Assembly: GCA_943327015.2 (NCBI GenBank)
Contig: CALPVM020000022.1
Span: 1 to 14,035, forward strand
Source of the DNA: Akkermansia muciniphila
Lineage (GTDB): Bacteria; Pseudomonadota; Gammaproteobacteria; Burkholderiales; Burkholderiaceae_C
Reading direction: 5' to 3'
Length of the DNA stretch: 14,035 nt
Shown here: piece after piece, positions 1 through 7,301 of the stretch
Numbering within the stretch: position 1 is the stretch's first letter
Layout of the letters: every line of letters starts with the position of its first letter
Made by a program: the position numbers and the translations under genes
The notes under the pieces: generated by a model
What the model was told of the DNA's origin: nothing
Database searches by the model: none
The model's input: only the letters and a program-made list of their open reading frames with translations

Positions 1-237
1 AGCATCAAAGTCGGAAATAGAAATATCGTGACGATTGGCTAACCAGGCATACAACACGACAATAGCTAAGAAAATCAGTACGGAGCCTTGTGCAGCATAC
101 CAAAAGCTCCAGCTATCCCACCCCAGTAAACGATCAAGATCACGAGAAAAAAACACTACCCCAAAGGAGGCCAAGGCCCACAGCCCCAAAAGTGCTGCAT
201 GCCAACGCCAGCGCTTGGAGACTGTTACCTCTGTCAT
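1..237 (-). CDS. DUF4212 / solute symporter small subunit (partial, 3' end outside window)
   Basis: Reading the minus strand from an ATG at 237-235 gives 79 residues with no stop before the window edge. The product has two hydrophobic segments (about residues 13-29 and 49-66). Between them is the pattern SFWYAAQGSVLIF, then LYAWLANRHD, which matches the DUF4212 family (probable sodium:solute symporter small subunit), whose members are normally about 80-90 residues. The protein is therefore nearly complete and should end just left of the window. In this family the next gene is usually a large sodium:solute symporter subunit related to the acetate permease ActP; that is known of the family but not visible here. 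The start codon overlaps the ppsA stop (ATGA, 234-237), so translation is probably coupled to ppsA. Substrate unknown; small carboxylates are a guess from context. The family call rests on pattern recall, not a search. Confidence 0.8.
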   Translation of the reverse strand, partial: MTEVTVSKRWRWHAALLGLWALASFGVVFFSRDLDRLLGWDSWSFWYAAQGSVLIFLAIVVLYAWLANRHDISISDFDA

Positions 238-2627
238 GCCTTGGCAAGATTTTGCCAAGTGGCAATTACTGTATCTGGATTTAGTGATATGGAAGTGATG
301 CCCTGCTCCTCCAACCAAATTGCAAAATCAGGATGGTCGCTAGGGCCTTGACCACAAATACCAATGTATTTTCCCTGCCGCTTGCAAGCGTTGATTGCCA
401 TGGAAATTAACGCTTTGACGGCAGGGTCACGCTCATCAAAATCTGCGGCCAAGAGTTCGAGACCTGAGTCCCGATCCAAGCCGAGTGAAAGCTGGGTAAG
501 GTCGTTGGAGCCGATGGAGAATCCATCAAAAAACTCGAGAAACTGATCTGCCAGGATTGCGTTGCTTGGTATTTCGCACATCATGATCAGCTTAAGATCC
601 GCCTCACCTCGGCGCAGTCCATGGTGCCCCAGTAACTCAGTTACACGCCGGGCTTGGTTAAGCGTACGCACAAATGGCACCATTACCTGCACATTGGTCA
701 AACCCATGTCGTTACGCACACGTTTAAGTGCCTCGCACTCCATGGCAAATGCCTCGCCAAACTCGGCGCTAATATAGCGTGCAGCTCCTCTAAAACCTAG
801 CATGGGGTTTTCTTCTTCGGGCTCGTATCGACTACCGCCAATCAATTTGCGGTACTCGTTGCTCTTGAAGTCGGACAAACGCACAATAACCGGTTTGGGC
901 CAGAAAGCTGCTGCAATGGTGGCTACGCCTTCGGCGACCCTATCCACATAAAAAGCACGGGGTGAAGCATGTCCACGCGCGACCGACTCTACGGCTTTTT
1001 TAAGATCAGCATCGACATTGGGATAGTCCAAAATGGCTTTGGGGTGTACGCCAATGTTGTTGTTAATAATGAACTCCAGCCGCGCCAAGCCCACGCCTTG
1101 GTTTGGCAGTTGGCAAAAGTCAAACGCCAATTGCGGGTTGCCCACGTTCATCATGATTTTGACCGGTATATCGGGCATGGTACCGCGTTGTACTTCAGAC
1201 ACCTCGGTTTCCAGCAAACCATCGTAAATAAAGCCAGTATCACCCTCGGCGCAACTTACGGTAACCAGCATGCCCTCTTGCAGTAGTTCTGTGGCACGCC
1301 CACAACCTACTACCGCAGGGATGCCAAGTTCACGCGCAATAATGGCGGCGTGGCAAGTTCGGCCGCCACGGTTGGTCACTATGGCCGAGGCGCGCTTCAT
1401 CACCGGCTCCCAATTAGGATCGGTCATGTCGGTTACCAGCACGTCGCCGGGCTGCACTTTGTCCATTTCGCTGATGCTGTGCACCACACGCACCGGTCCA
1501 GTGCCAATTTTTTGCCCAATAGCACGACCTTCCACCAGCACGGTGCTGGTGCCTTTGAGCTTGTATTTGTATTCGGCACTGTTGCCAGCCTGGCTTTTTA
1601 CAGTTTCAGGCCGAGCCTGCAAAATGTAGAGTTGGCCGTCCACACCGTCTTTGCCCCATTCAATGTCCATGGGGCGGCCGTAATGTGCCTCAATTACCAA
1701 GGCATAACGCGATAATTGCTCTACATCGTCATCGTTTAAAGAATAGCGGTTACGCAACTCTGCCGGCACATCGGTGGTTTTAACCAGTTTACCGGTAGCG
1801 GCTTTTTCAGCGGGGGTAGAAAACTCCATCTGCAACAACTTAGAGCCCAAGTTGCGACGGATCACTGCACGTTTGCCTTGCTGCAGCATGGGCTTGTGCA
1901 CATAAAACTCGTCCGGATTAACAGCACCTTGCACCACTGTTTCGCCCAGACCATAGCTGGAGGTAATGAACACGACGTCGGTAAAGCCGGACTCGGTGTC
2001 CATAGTAAACATTACACCTGCAGCACCCACATCGGAACGCACCATGCGCTGTACACCTGCACTCAATGCCACGTTTTCGTGGGCAAAGCCTTTGTGCACT
2101 CGGTAGCTGATAGCCCGGTCGTTGTAGAGTGATGCAAATACTTCACGCATTTTGTGCAAAATGTCGTCAATTCCGGTCACGTTTAAAAATGTTTCTTGCT
2201 GGCCGGCAAAGGATGCATCGGGTAGGTCTTCTGCCGTAGCAGATGAACGTACCGCAAACGAAGCTTGGGCGTTATCGGCGCTCAGGGTTGCAAAGGCTTG
2301 GCGGATTGCCTGCTCCAACTCTGCAGGAAAAGGTTGATTCTCAACCCATGCGCGAATTTCAGCGCCAGCCTGCGCTAAAGCACGCACGTCTTCGGTATCT
2401 AACGCGGACAAACGGGCGTTGATTTTGGCAGACAAATCGCCATGCGCCAAAAATGCCCTGAAGGCGTGTGCCGTGGTTGCAAAGCCAGTCGGCACGCGCA
2501 CACCGGTGGGCAATTGCGAAATCATCTCGCCCAAGCTGGCGTTTTTACCGCCAACCGACTCCACATCGGTCATACGCAGGTTTTCAAAAGGTACTACCCA
2601 GTCGGTAGGGCTAAACAATTGCGACAT
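234..2627 (-). CDS. ppsA: phosphoenolpyruvate synthase
   Basis: Converts pyruvate and ATP to phosphoenolpyruvate, AMP and phosphate, the entry step of gluconeogenesis from C3 acids, in the cytoplasm. The product has 797 residues (E. coli enzyme 792). The N-terminal ATP-binding domain shows GGKNASLGE (27-35), RSSATAEDL (127-135), DIEWG (321-325) and QARPET (337-342). The mobile phosphohistidine domain has GGRTCHAAI with His426 as the phosphorylated residue and Thr424 as the expected target of the regulator PpsR. The C-terminal PEP/pyruvate barrel ends with GICGQGPSDHPD, with Cys758 as the conserved cysteine. The frame is open up to an ATG at 2663, but I chose the ATG at 2627-2625: GGAG lies six bases before it, and the protein then starts as the family does. 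Divergent from ppsR (138-base gap) and overlapping the symporter small-subunit gene by four bases. Confidence 0.97.
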   Translation of the reverse strand: MSQLFSPTDWVVPFENLRMTDVESVGGKNASLGEMISQLPTGVRVPTGFATTAHAFRAFLAHGDLSAKINARLSALDTEDVRALAQAGAEIRAWVENQPFPAELEQAIRQAFATLSADNAQASFAVRSSATAEDLPDASFAGQQETFLNVTGIDDILHKMREVFASLYNDRAISYRVHKGFAHENVALSAGVQRMVRSDVGAAGVMFTMDTESGFTDVVFITSSYGLGETVVQGAVNPDEFYVHKPMLQQGKRAVIRRNLGSKLLQMEFSTPAEKAATGKLVKTTDVPAELRNRYSLNDDDVEQLSRYALVIEAHYGRPMDIEWGKDGVDGQLYILQARPETVKSQAGNSAEYKYKLKGTSTVLVEGRAIGQKIGTGPVRVVHSISEMDKVQPGDVLVTDMTDPNWEPVMKRASAIVTNRGGRTCHAAIIARELGIPAVVGCGRATELLQEGMLVTVSCAEGDTGFIYDGLLETEVSEVQRGTMPDIPVKIMMNVGNPQLAFDFCQLPNQGVGLARLEFIINNNIGVHPKAILDYPNVDADLKKAVESVARGHASPRAFYVDRVAEGVATIAAAFWPKPVIVRLSDFKSNEYRKLIGGSRYEPEEENPMLGFRGAARYISAEFGEAFAMECEALKRVRNDMGLTNVQVMVPFVRTLNQARRVTELLGHHGLRRGEADLKLIMMCEIPSNAILADQFLEFFDGFSIGSNDLTQLSLGLDRDSGLELLAADFDERDPAVKALISMAINACKRQGKYIGICGQGPSDHPDFAIWLEEQGITSISLNPDTVIATWQNLAKA

Positions 2628-2765
2628 TCCATACTCCAATAAAATAAATTCAAACTTGTGCAATGCAAGAATAGTTGTTCAAATAAGTGTTGCAGTCTCA
2701 CAAAATACGGTAAATTGCGGACATTGTAGGGGCGATATTCTGGCTCCTTATCAAAATACCGTTTT
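2628..2765. promoter_or_regulatory. divergent control region between ppsA and ppsR
   Basis: A 138-base AT-rich gap separates the two divergent genes and must hold promoters for both, or at least for ppsA. I found no convincing -35/-10 pair on either strand; the best matches have wrong spacing or only half the consensus bases. A short imperfect inverted repeat, CTTG-7-CAAG at 2655-2669, lies about 30 bases before the ppsA start and could be an operator, but arms this short may be chance. Confidence 0.4.
2634..2637 (-). promoter_or_regulatory. ribosome binding site of ppsA
   Basis: On the minus strand GGAG stands six bases before the ATG at 2627-2625. This decides the start against the upstream in-frame ATG at 2663, which would add 12 residues unlike the family N-terminus. 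Confidence 0.7.
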
Positions 2766-3587
2766 ATGCACCAACGTACCGTATTCTTTGTGTCCGATGG
2801 AACCGGCATTACCGCCGAAACCTTTGGAAATGCCATTTTCGCGCAGTTTGAGGTAATGGCTCGCCACATCAGACTTCCATTTGTGGATACCGTAGATAAG
2901 GCACACCAAGCGGTGCGCCAGATCAATCACACAGGGGTGGTGGATGGCAATAAGCCAATTGTTTTTACCACCTTGGTGAATATGGAGGTTCTCAAGGTAA
3001 TTCAAGACGGTTGCCAGGGTATGCTGCTGGACATGTTTGGCACGTTTGTAAACCCGCTGGAAATTGAGCTTAAACTCAAATCCAATCACCGCATCGGGCG
3101 CTTTAGTGATGCCAGCAAAAGCAAGGAGTACCACGACCGGATTGAGGCCATCAACTTCTCGCTAGCGCATGACGATGGTCAATCTAACCGCGACTTAGAG
3201 CAAAGCGATGTGATTTTGGTGGGGGTCAGCCGCAGCGGCAAAACGCCAACCTCGCTCTATCTGGCGATGCAGTACGGACTAAAGGCATCCAACTATCCGC
3301 TGATTCCTGAAGACTTTGAACGCCGGCAGCTTCCACCCGCGTTGCTACCCCACAAGCACAAGATTTTTGGCCTGACAATTCAGCCGGAGCGCCTGAGTGA
3401 AATTCGCAACGAGCGGCGCCCCAACTCCAAATATGCGGCGCTTGAAAATTGCCAAATGGAAGTAAGCGAGGCCGAAGCCATGATGCGACGCACTGGAATA
3501 CGCTGGTTATCTACCACCACCAAGTCGATTGAAGAAATTGCCACCACCATTTTGCAAGAAATTCACCCCGAGCGGCTGGCGTACTAA
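2766..3587 (+). CDS. ppsR: phosphoenolpyruvate synthase regulatory protein (kinase/pyrophosphorylase)
   Basis: Bifunctional enzyme of the DUF299 (PSRP) family. It inactivates PEP synthase by ADP-dependent phosphorylation of the threonine beside the catalytic histidine, and reactivates it by phosphate-dependent removal that releases pyrophosphate. The 273 residues match the usual length of about 270-280. The N-terminus FFVSDGTGITAETFG (7-21) is the family start. A P-loop-like GVSRSGKT (153-160) is the nucleotide-binding motif, followed by TSLYLA and by NYPLIPED (176-183). It is divergent from ppsA, which encodes its substrate, and this arrangement strongly supports the call. No strong Shine-Dalgarno sequence precedes the ATG, so the exact start is less certain than the identity, but the residues after it fit the family from position 5 on. 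Confidence 0.96.
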   Translation: MHQRTVFFVSDGTGITAETFGNAIFAQFEVMARHIRLPFVDTVDKAHQAVRQINHTGVVDGNKPIVFTTLVNMEVLKVIQDGCQGMLLDMFGTFVNPLEIELKLKSNHRIGRFSDASKSKEYHDRIEAINFSLAHDDGQSNRDLEQSDVILVGVSRSGKTPTSLYLAMQYGLKASNYPLIPEDFERRQLPPALLPHKHKIFGLTIQPERLSEIRNERRPNSKYAALENCQMEVSEAEAMMRRTGIRWLSTTTKSIEEIATTILQEIHPERLAY

Positions 3588-3644
3588 CATTTTCAAGCTC
3601 AAAACACTACAACGAGACTGGAATAAGCATTGACACGCTGTATT

Positions 3645-3652
3645 GGTATACT
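3645..3652 (+). promoter_or_regulatory. candidate extended -10 promoter for the Bax inhibitor-1 family gene
   Basis: TGGTATACT contains an extended -10 (TG-n-TATACT, five of six -10 consensus bases), about 43 bases before the chosen start codon. A perfect TTGACA at 3630-3635 lies too close (11-base spacer) to be its -35 box. Extended -10 promoters can work without a good -35. Inferred from sequence only. Confidence 0.45.
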
Positions 3653-3682
3653 ACAGACATCCTTGCAAATGCAATTACTTTT

Positions 3683-3688
3683 AAGGAG
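3683..3688 (+). promoter_or_regulatory. ribosome binding site choosing between tandem ATG codons
   Basis: AAGGAG ends three bases before the first ATG (3692) and six bases before the second ATG (3695). The second spacing is much closer to the usual range, so translation probably starts at 3695. Confidence 0.65.
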
Positions 3689-3694
3689 TATATG

Positions 3695-4390
3695 ATGATC
3701 AATCAACCTACCCCCTTCCAGACCAGCGCTGGTTATGGCGCAATGGCTGTAGAGCGCAATAAAGTGCTGCGTAACACCTATTGGTTATTGGCCTTAAGCC
3801 TTGTTCCCACTGTTTTGGGAGCTTGGTTGGGCGTAGCCACTGGCATTACCCAATTTTTAAGCGGCTTTTTAGGTATAGCCGTCTTTTTGGGTGGTGCTAT
3901 CGGCTTTATGTTTGCAATCCAAAAGACCAAAGAGTCCGCTACAGGCGTTCCGGTTTTGCTGGGCTTTACATTCTTCATGGGCTTGATGCTGTCGCGCATT
4001 ATTGAGGCTACGCTGGGTTTCAAAAACGGCCCAGAGCTCATCATGACTGCGTTTGGCGGCACGGCAGGTGTGTTTTTGGTTATGGCCAGTTTGGCCACTG
4101 TCATTAAACGTGACTTGTCCGGCATGGGTCAATGGCTGTTTATTGGCACCATCGTGTTATTGGTGGGTAGTATTGTTAATGTATTTGTGGGCTCTACTGC
4201 GGGCATGATGGCTATTTCCATGGCAGTGATTGGTTTATTTAGTGCCTACATGTTGTATGACATCAAGCAAATTATTGATGGTGGCGAAACCAACTACATC
4301 TCTGCAACCCTGGCCCTGTATCTGGACATTTTTAATGTGTTCCAAAGCTTACTGGCTCTATTGGGTATTTTTGGTGGTGACTCTGAGTAA
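3695..4390 (+). CDS. Bax inhibitor-1/YccA family inner membrane protein
   Basis: Integral membrane protein of the UPF0005/BI-1 superfamily, 231 residues, with about seven hydrophobic helices beginning near residue 28. The last third carries the family signature: SAYMLYDIKQIIDGG, then LALYLDIFNVFQSLLALLG. The two aspartates (Asp189 and Asp211 from the second ATG) correspond to the di-aspartyl pair that governs pH-dependent ion leak in the B. subtilis homologue YetJ. In E. coli the relative YccA binds and modulates the membrane protease FtsH; whether this copy does so is an inference. The polar N-terminus of about 27 residues is cytoplasmic in relatives. Two tandem ATG codons exist (3692, 3695); ribosome-binding-site spacing favours 3695. 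Its own promoter and terminator suggest a single-gene unit. Confidence 0.93.
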   Translation: MINQPTPFQTSAGYGAMAVERNKVLRNTYWLLALSLVPTVLGAWLGVATGITQFLSGFLGIAVFLGGAIGFMFAIQKTKESATGVPVLLGFTFFMGLMLSRIIEATLGFKNGPELIMTAFGGTAGVFLVMASLATVIKRDLSGMGQWLFIGTIVLLVGSIVNVFVGSTAGMMAISMAVIGLFSAYMLYDIKQIIDGGETNYISATLALYLDIFNVFQSLLALLGIFGGDSE

Positions 4391-4409
4391 GCTTTACTCA
4401 CTGTCATAC

Positions 4410-4433
4410 AAGGCCCTTAGGGGCCTTTTTTTT
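4410..4433 (+). terminator. intrinsic terminator after the Bax inhibitor-1 family gene
   Basis: A perfect seven-base-pair stem AAGGCCC/GGGCCTT with loop TTAG is followed by an uninterrupted run of eight T (4426-4433). It starts 20 bases after the stop codon. Confidence 0.92.
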
Positions 4434-4440
4434 GACCCAT

Positions 4441-4449
4441 TGGTACAAT
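4441..4449 (+). promoter_or_regulatory. candidate extended -10 for the small lipoprotein gene
   Basis: TGGTACAAT fits TG-n-TACAAT, five of six -10 consensus bases, and stands just after the terminator and about 57 bases before the lipoprotein ATG. No convincing -35 box is present. A promoter is expected here because the upstream unit is terminated. Confidence 0.35.
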
Positions 4450-4506
4450 GCGTACTTAATAAGTTAGACAATGTGCCGATAAAATCTGACACCCTACTCC
4501 AAAATC

Positions 4507-4851
4507 ATGATTAAACGGTCACTTTTATTCACTGTTGTTCTGTTGCTGTCTGGTTGCGACCTGGCTGCATTGCTGGCAGACCCCAGAGTGGTGCAGCGTG
4601 AGGCCGATGGTAAAGCCATAGGCAGCGCCTGTAGACATGGCTTGCGTAGTATTGAAGACTGCTATTCTTTAAACGAAAAAGCACCCAAATCAGCCGTATT
4701 TTCCGGCTGGAAAGAAATGGATCTTTACATGCGTGAGAACAATATCGAAGGCATAGCTCCGCAAGGCCTCAAGCCACCTCCGCCACCAGAAGAGGAAATT
4801 GTGGAGGACAGCAAATCCAAAAAATCAGAGAAAGATAAATCCGGGCATTAA
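4507..4851 (+). CDS. small lipoprotein of unknown function
   Basis: A 114-residue protein with a lipoprotein signal: MIKR, a hydrophobic stretch, then lipobox LSGC with Cys17 as the lipidation site. Asp18 follows the cysteine, the +2 residue that in E. coli favours retention in the inner membrane. The mature part has two cysteines (Cys42, Cys52) that could form a disulfide and a conserved-looking segment GWKEMDLYMRENNI (67-80). A run of prolines then acidic residues (90-100) and a Lys/Ser/Asp-rich tail follow. It resembles a small lipoprotein family I associate with Burkholderiales; its function is unknown to me. No clear Shine-Dalgarno precedes the ATG. Its stop shares TTAA (4848-4851) with the convergent rlmD stop. 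Confidence 0.8.
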   Translation: MIKRSLLFTVVLLLSGCDLAALLADPRVVQREADGKAIGSACRHGLRSIEDCYSLNEKAPKSAVFSGWKEMDLYMRENNIEGIAPQGLKPPPPPEEEIVEDSKSKKSEKDKSGH

Positions 4852-6281
4852 GCCAACTCAAATACTGCAATGCTCTCGACATGTGCAGTGTGAGGAAACA
4901 TGTTGACCATACCCGCTGCTGAACACCGATAACCAGCCTGGTGCACCAACACACCAGCATCACGCGCTAAAGTAGCCGGATTGCAACTTACATACACAAT
5001 GCGCTGCGGAGGTTGCCAAGCTGCACGTGCATCCGGAGACTGGTGTAAAGCGGCCAACGCCTGCACCAAAGCATAAGCGCCTTCACGCGGGGGATCAACT
5101 AACCACTTGTTGACAACACCATCTGCCATAAGTAGGTCGGGCGTCATTTCAAACAGATTTCGCGCTTCAAATTGCGTTGCAGCTAAGGGACTTCCCACCC
5201 GGGGTTGCGACTGATTTGACTTTAAATTATCGCGCGAGCGCTGTACCAACGCCTCGGCACCCTCAATACCCAAAACTTCTTTAGCCTGGGTGGCCAATGG
5301 CAAAGTGAAGTTTCCTAAGCCACAAAACCAGTCAATCACGCGCTCATGACGCTGTACGGCCAACAAACCGAGTGCACGCGAAACCAACACGCGGTTGATA
5401 AGCGGGTTGACCTGCGTAAAGTCAGTCGGCCTAAATGGCATGGTAATGCCATATTCCGGCAAATGGTACGCCAACTGAGGCGTGACATGCTCCGGCGCTT
5501 CTGGCAGCCGCACAATGGTGTCAGGGCCTTTGGCTTGCAGCCACCACTGCACTCCCGCATGGTCAATGCCAAACTGGCGGAGCTTAGATTGATCGGCAAC
5601 GCTTAAAGGCTCCAAATGGCGCAACACCAGCGCGATGACATTGGCACGTGAACCTGCTGCGTCACCTACAGCCACCTCGATCTGGGGGCAAGTTTCTACC
5701 GCTTCTAAAGACGCAATAAGTGCACGCAACGGCAATAGCAAGGCACTCACACGCGGCTCAAGCACAAGGCATTGCTTCATGTCGGCAACGTAGCGGCTTT
5801 TACGCTCATGAAAACCAATAAGCACAGCGCCTTTTTTTCGAACATAACGCACCGACAAACGGGCACGGTAACGATAACCCCACGCCGGCCCTTCAATGGG
5901 GCGCAGTATTTGTTCTGGCTTGACTTTGCCGATATGCCACAGGTTGTCTTCCAGCACCCTTTGTTTAATGGCAATTTGTGCGCTGGGATGTAAATGCTGC
6001 ATTTTGCAGCCACCACAAGCACCTTCATGTAAACCGAAATGCGGGCAGTCCGGTCGGACCCGTTGCGATGACTCCCGGTGAATAACCGTTAAAGTGCCTT
6101 TATCAAAACTGTTTTTACTGCGATGAATGTGCGCACTTACACGCTCAAAAGGGAGTGCACCCTCAATAAAAACAACCTTGCCATCGCTTTTATGGGCAAT
6201 GCCTTGGGCTTCGAGATCAAGCGATTTGACCTCGAGGGTGCCATCGGTCGAAGTTTCAACCAGTGTGTTGTGGTCTGTCAT
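4848..6281 (-). CDS. rlmD: 23S rRNA (uracil-1939-C5)-methyltransferase
   Basis: Methylates U1939 of 23S rRNA with S-adenosylmethionine; RumA/RlmD family, cytoplasmic. 477 residues (E. coli 433). An N-terminal TRAM RNA-binding domain (about 12-70) is followed by the iron-sulfur cysteines Cys79, Cys89, Cys92 (PDC-9-CGGC) and Cys171. The SAM site is DWFCGLGNFTLPLA (317-330). VDPPREG (395-401) and VSCNPATLARD with catalytic Cys433 follow, and the C-terminus has HVES with the general-base Glu469. The Fe-S pattern separates it from RlmC and TrmA, although RlmC also carries the cluster; length and the TRAM domain favour RlmD. Last gene of the probable surE-pcm-nlpD-rlmD unit, 20 bases after nlpD. 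About 40 residues longer than the E. coli protein, spread through the middle. Confidence 0.93.
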   Translation of the reverse strand: MTDHNTLVETSTDGTLEVKSLDLEAQGIAHKSDGKVVFIEGALPFERVSAHIHRSKNSFDKGTLTVIHRESSQRVRPDCPHFGLHEGACGGCKMQHLHPSAQIAIKQRVLEDNLWHIGKVKPEQILRPIEGPAWGYRYRARLSVRYVRKKGAVLIGFHERKSRYVADMKQCLVLEPRVSALLLPLRALIASLEAVETCPQIEVAVGDAAGSRANVIALVLRHLEPLSVADQSKLRQFGIDHAGVQWWLQAKGPDTIVRLPEAPEHVTPQLAYHLPEYGITMPFRPTDFTQVNPLINRVLVSRALGLLAVQRHERVIDWFCGLGNFTLPLATQAKEVLGIEGAEALVQRSRDNLKSNQSQPRVGSPLAATQFEARNLFEMTPDLLMADGVVNKWLVDPPREGAYALVQALAALHQSPDARAAWQPPQRIVYVSCNPATLARDAGVLVHQAGYRCSAAGMVNMFPHTAHVESIAVFELA

Positions 6282-6301
6282 GCAGAATGTAGTCTCAACA
6301 A

Positions 6302-7276
6302 TTAACGGCTAGGCAGGTACTTGGCAGGATCAACCGGTTTTCCTTGCCTGCGTACCTCAAAGTGCAGTTTGACGCGCTCTGCATCACTGCTGCCCATTTC
6401 TGCAATTTTTTGTCCTTTTTTAACGGTTTGGTCTTCTTTAACCGCCAAGGACTGGTTGTGCGCATAAGCCGACAAATAAGTGGCATTGTGCTTAAGAATA
6501 ACCAAATTGCCGTAACCACGCAAACCAGCTCCGGCGTACACTACCTTACCATCGGCAGCTGCTACAACAGGATCGCCTGCCGTACCGCCGAGGTCAAGAC
6601 CTTTGTTTTTGGGGTCTTCAAAATTGGCCAAAACTGGCCCCTTGGCCGGCCAAATCCAACCCAAGTCATCGTCATTATTAGGCGTTGAGGCAGGAGTTGC
6701 GGGCTCAGAGGGTGTGGCCGCTGGCTTAGCCTGGGCAACTACCGGGGCAGCTATCGGGGCAGAAGCTACAGCACCAGCCACTGGAGGTGGTGGTTTTGCA
6801 GAAGTTGCTGGTTTGTTAGGCGCAGAACTCGCAGTTGGAGTATGTGATGCTGCAGCCGAAGATACTGGTGGAAGTGCAGTGGTTGCTACGGCTGGCATGG
6901 CAACCGGTTTGGCAACTGCAACTTCCGTGCTTACGGGAGGAACCACACGCAATACTTGGCCAACCTCAATTTTATTCGGGTCTTCCAGTGCATTCCAACG
7001 TGCAATGTCTTTGTAACTTTGACCATTGTCTAAACCAACACGAATCAGGGTGTCACCGGGTTTGACGGTGTAATAGCCTGCCTTGCCTGCATTCTCAAAC
7101 CCCGGAGGTTGCTTGACCACTTGCTCGCGAGAGTCGCTGACAGCAGATGGACGGGCAGACGCGCTTGGCCTGTCTTCTACTGGAGGACGGTAACGCGATT
7201 TTGTGCTGCAACCCGAAACAGCCGCCAACAAAACCACACAAACCGAAACAAAAAAAATACGTTTATGACCCACCAT
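6302..7276 (-). CDS. nlpD: murein hydrolase activator lipoprotein NlpD
   Basis: Outer-membrane-type lipoprotein that activates periplasmic N-acetylmuramoyl-L-alanine amidases during cell separation. 324 residues: signal peptide with lipobox VSGC (Cys23, followed by Ser, compatible with outer-membrane sorting), LysM peptidoglycan-binding domain (67-112, YYTVKPGDTL...IEVGQVLRV), a long Ala/Pro-rich linker (about 113-203), and a LytM/M23 domain (206-322). The LytM site is degenerate: the first zinc histidine is Asn (NKGLDLGG, 224-231) and the HxH motif reads KLHFE, keeping only His305. This is the same pattern as the non-enzymatic E. coli NlpD. AAGGAAG lies nine bases before the ATG. It stands 25 bases after pcm. 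No rpoS follows it. Confidence 0.95.
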   Translation of the reverse strand: MVGHKRIFFVSVCVVLLAAVSGCSTKSRYRPPVEDRPSASARPSAVSDSREQVVKQPPGFENAGKAGYYTVKPGDTLIRVGLDNGQSYKDIARWNALEDPNKIEVGQVLRVVPPVSTEVAVAKPVAMPAVATTALPPVSSAAASHTPTASSAPNKPATSAKPPPPVAGAVASAPIAAPVVAQAKPAATPSEPATPASTPNNDDDLGWIWPAKGPVLANFEDPKNKGLDLGGTAGDPVVAAADGKVVYAGAGLRGYGNLVILKHNATYLSAYAHNQSLAVKEDQTVKKGQKIAEMGSSDAERVKLHFEVRRQGKPVDPAKYLPSR

Positions 7277-7301
7277 CTTTAATCTTCCTTTAACTCATGC
7301 C

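Noticed and set aside
1270..1715. Plus-strand open frames of 119 and 121 residues inside ppsA
   Set aside because: They are antisense to strongly conserved ppsA coding sequence and have no recognisable domain or ribosome binding site.
2594..3134. Minus-strand open frames of 110 and 127 residues across the ppsA-ppsR gap and ppsR
   Set aside because: They lie antisense to ppsR, overlap the ppsA start, and show no family features.
3630..3652. TTGACA and TATACT as a -35/-10 pair before the BI-1 family gene
   Set aside because: The spacer is only 11 bases, far too short; the extended -10 alone is the better reading.
6603..7016. Plus-strand 137-residue Ala/Gly-rich frame
   Set aside because: It is the mirror of the NlpD Ala/Pro linker; low-complexity codons of the real gene create it.
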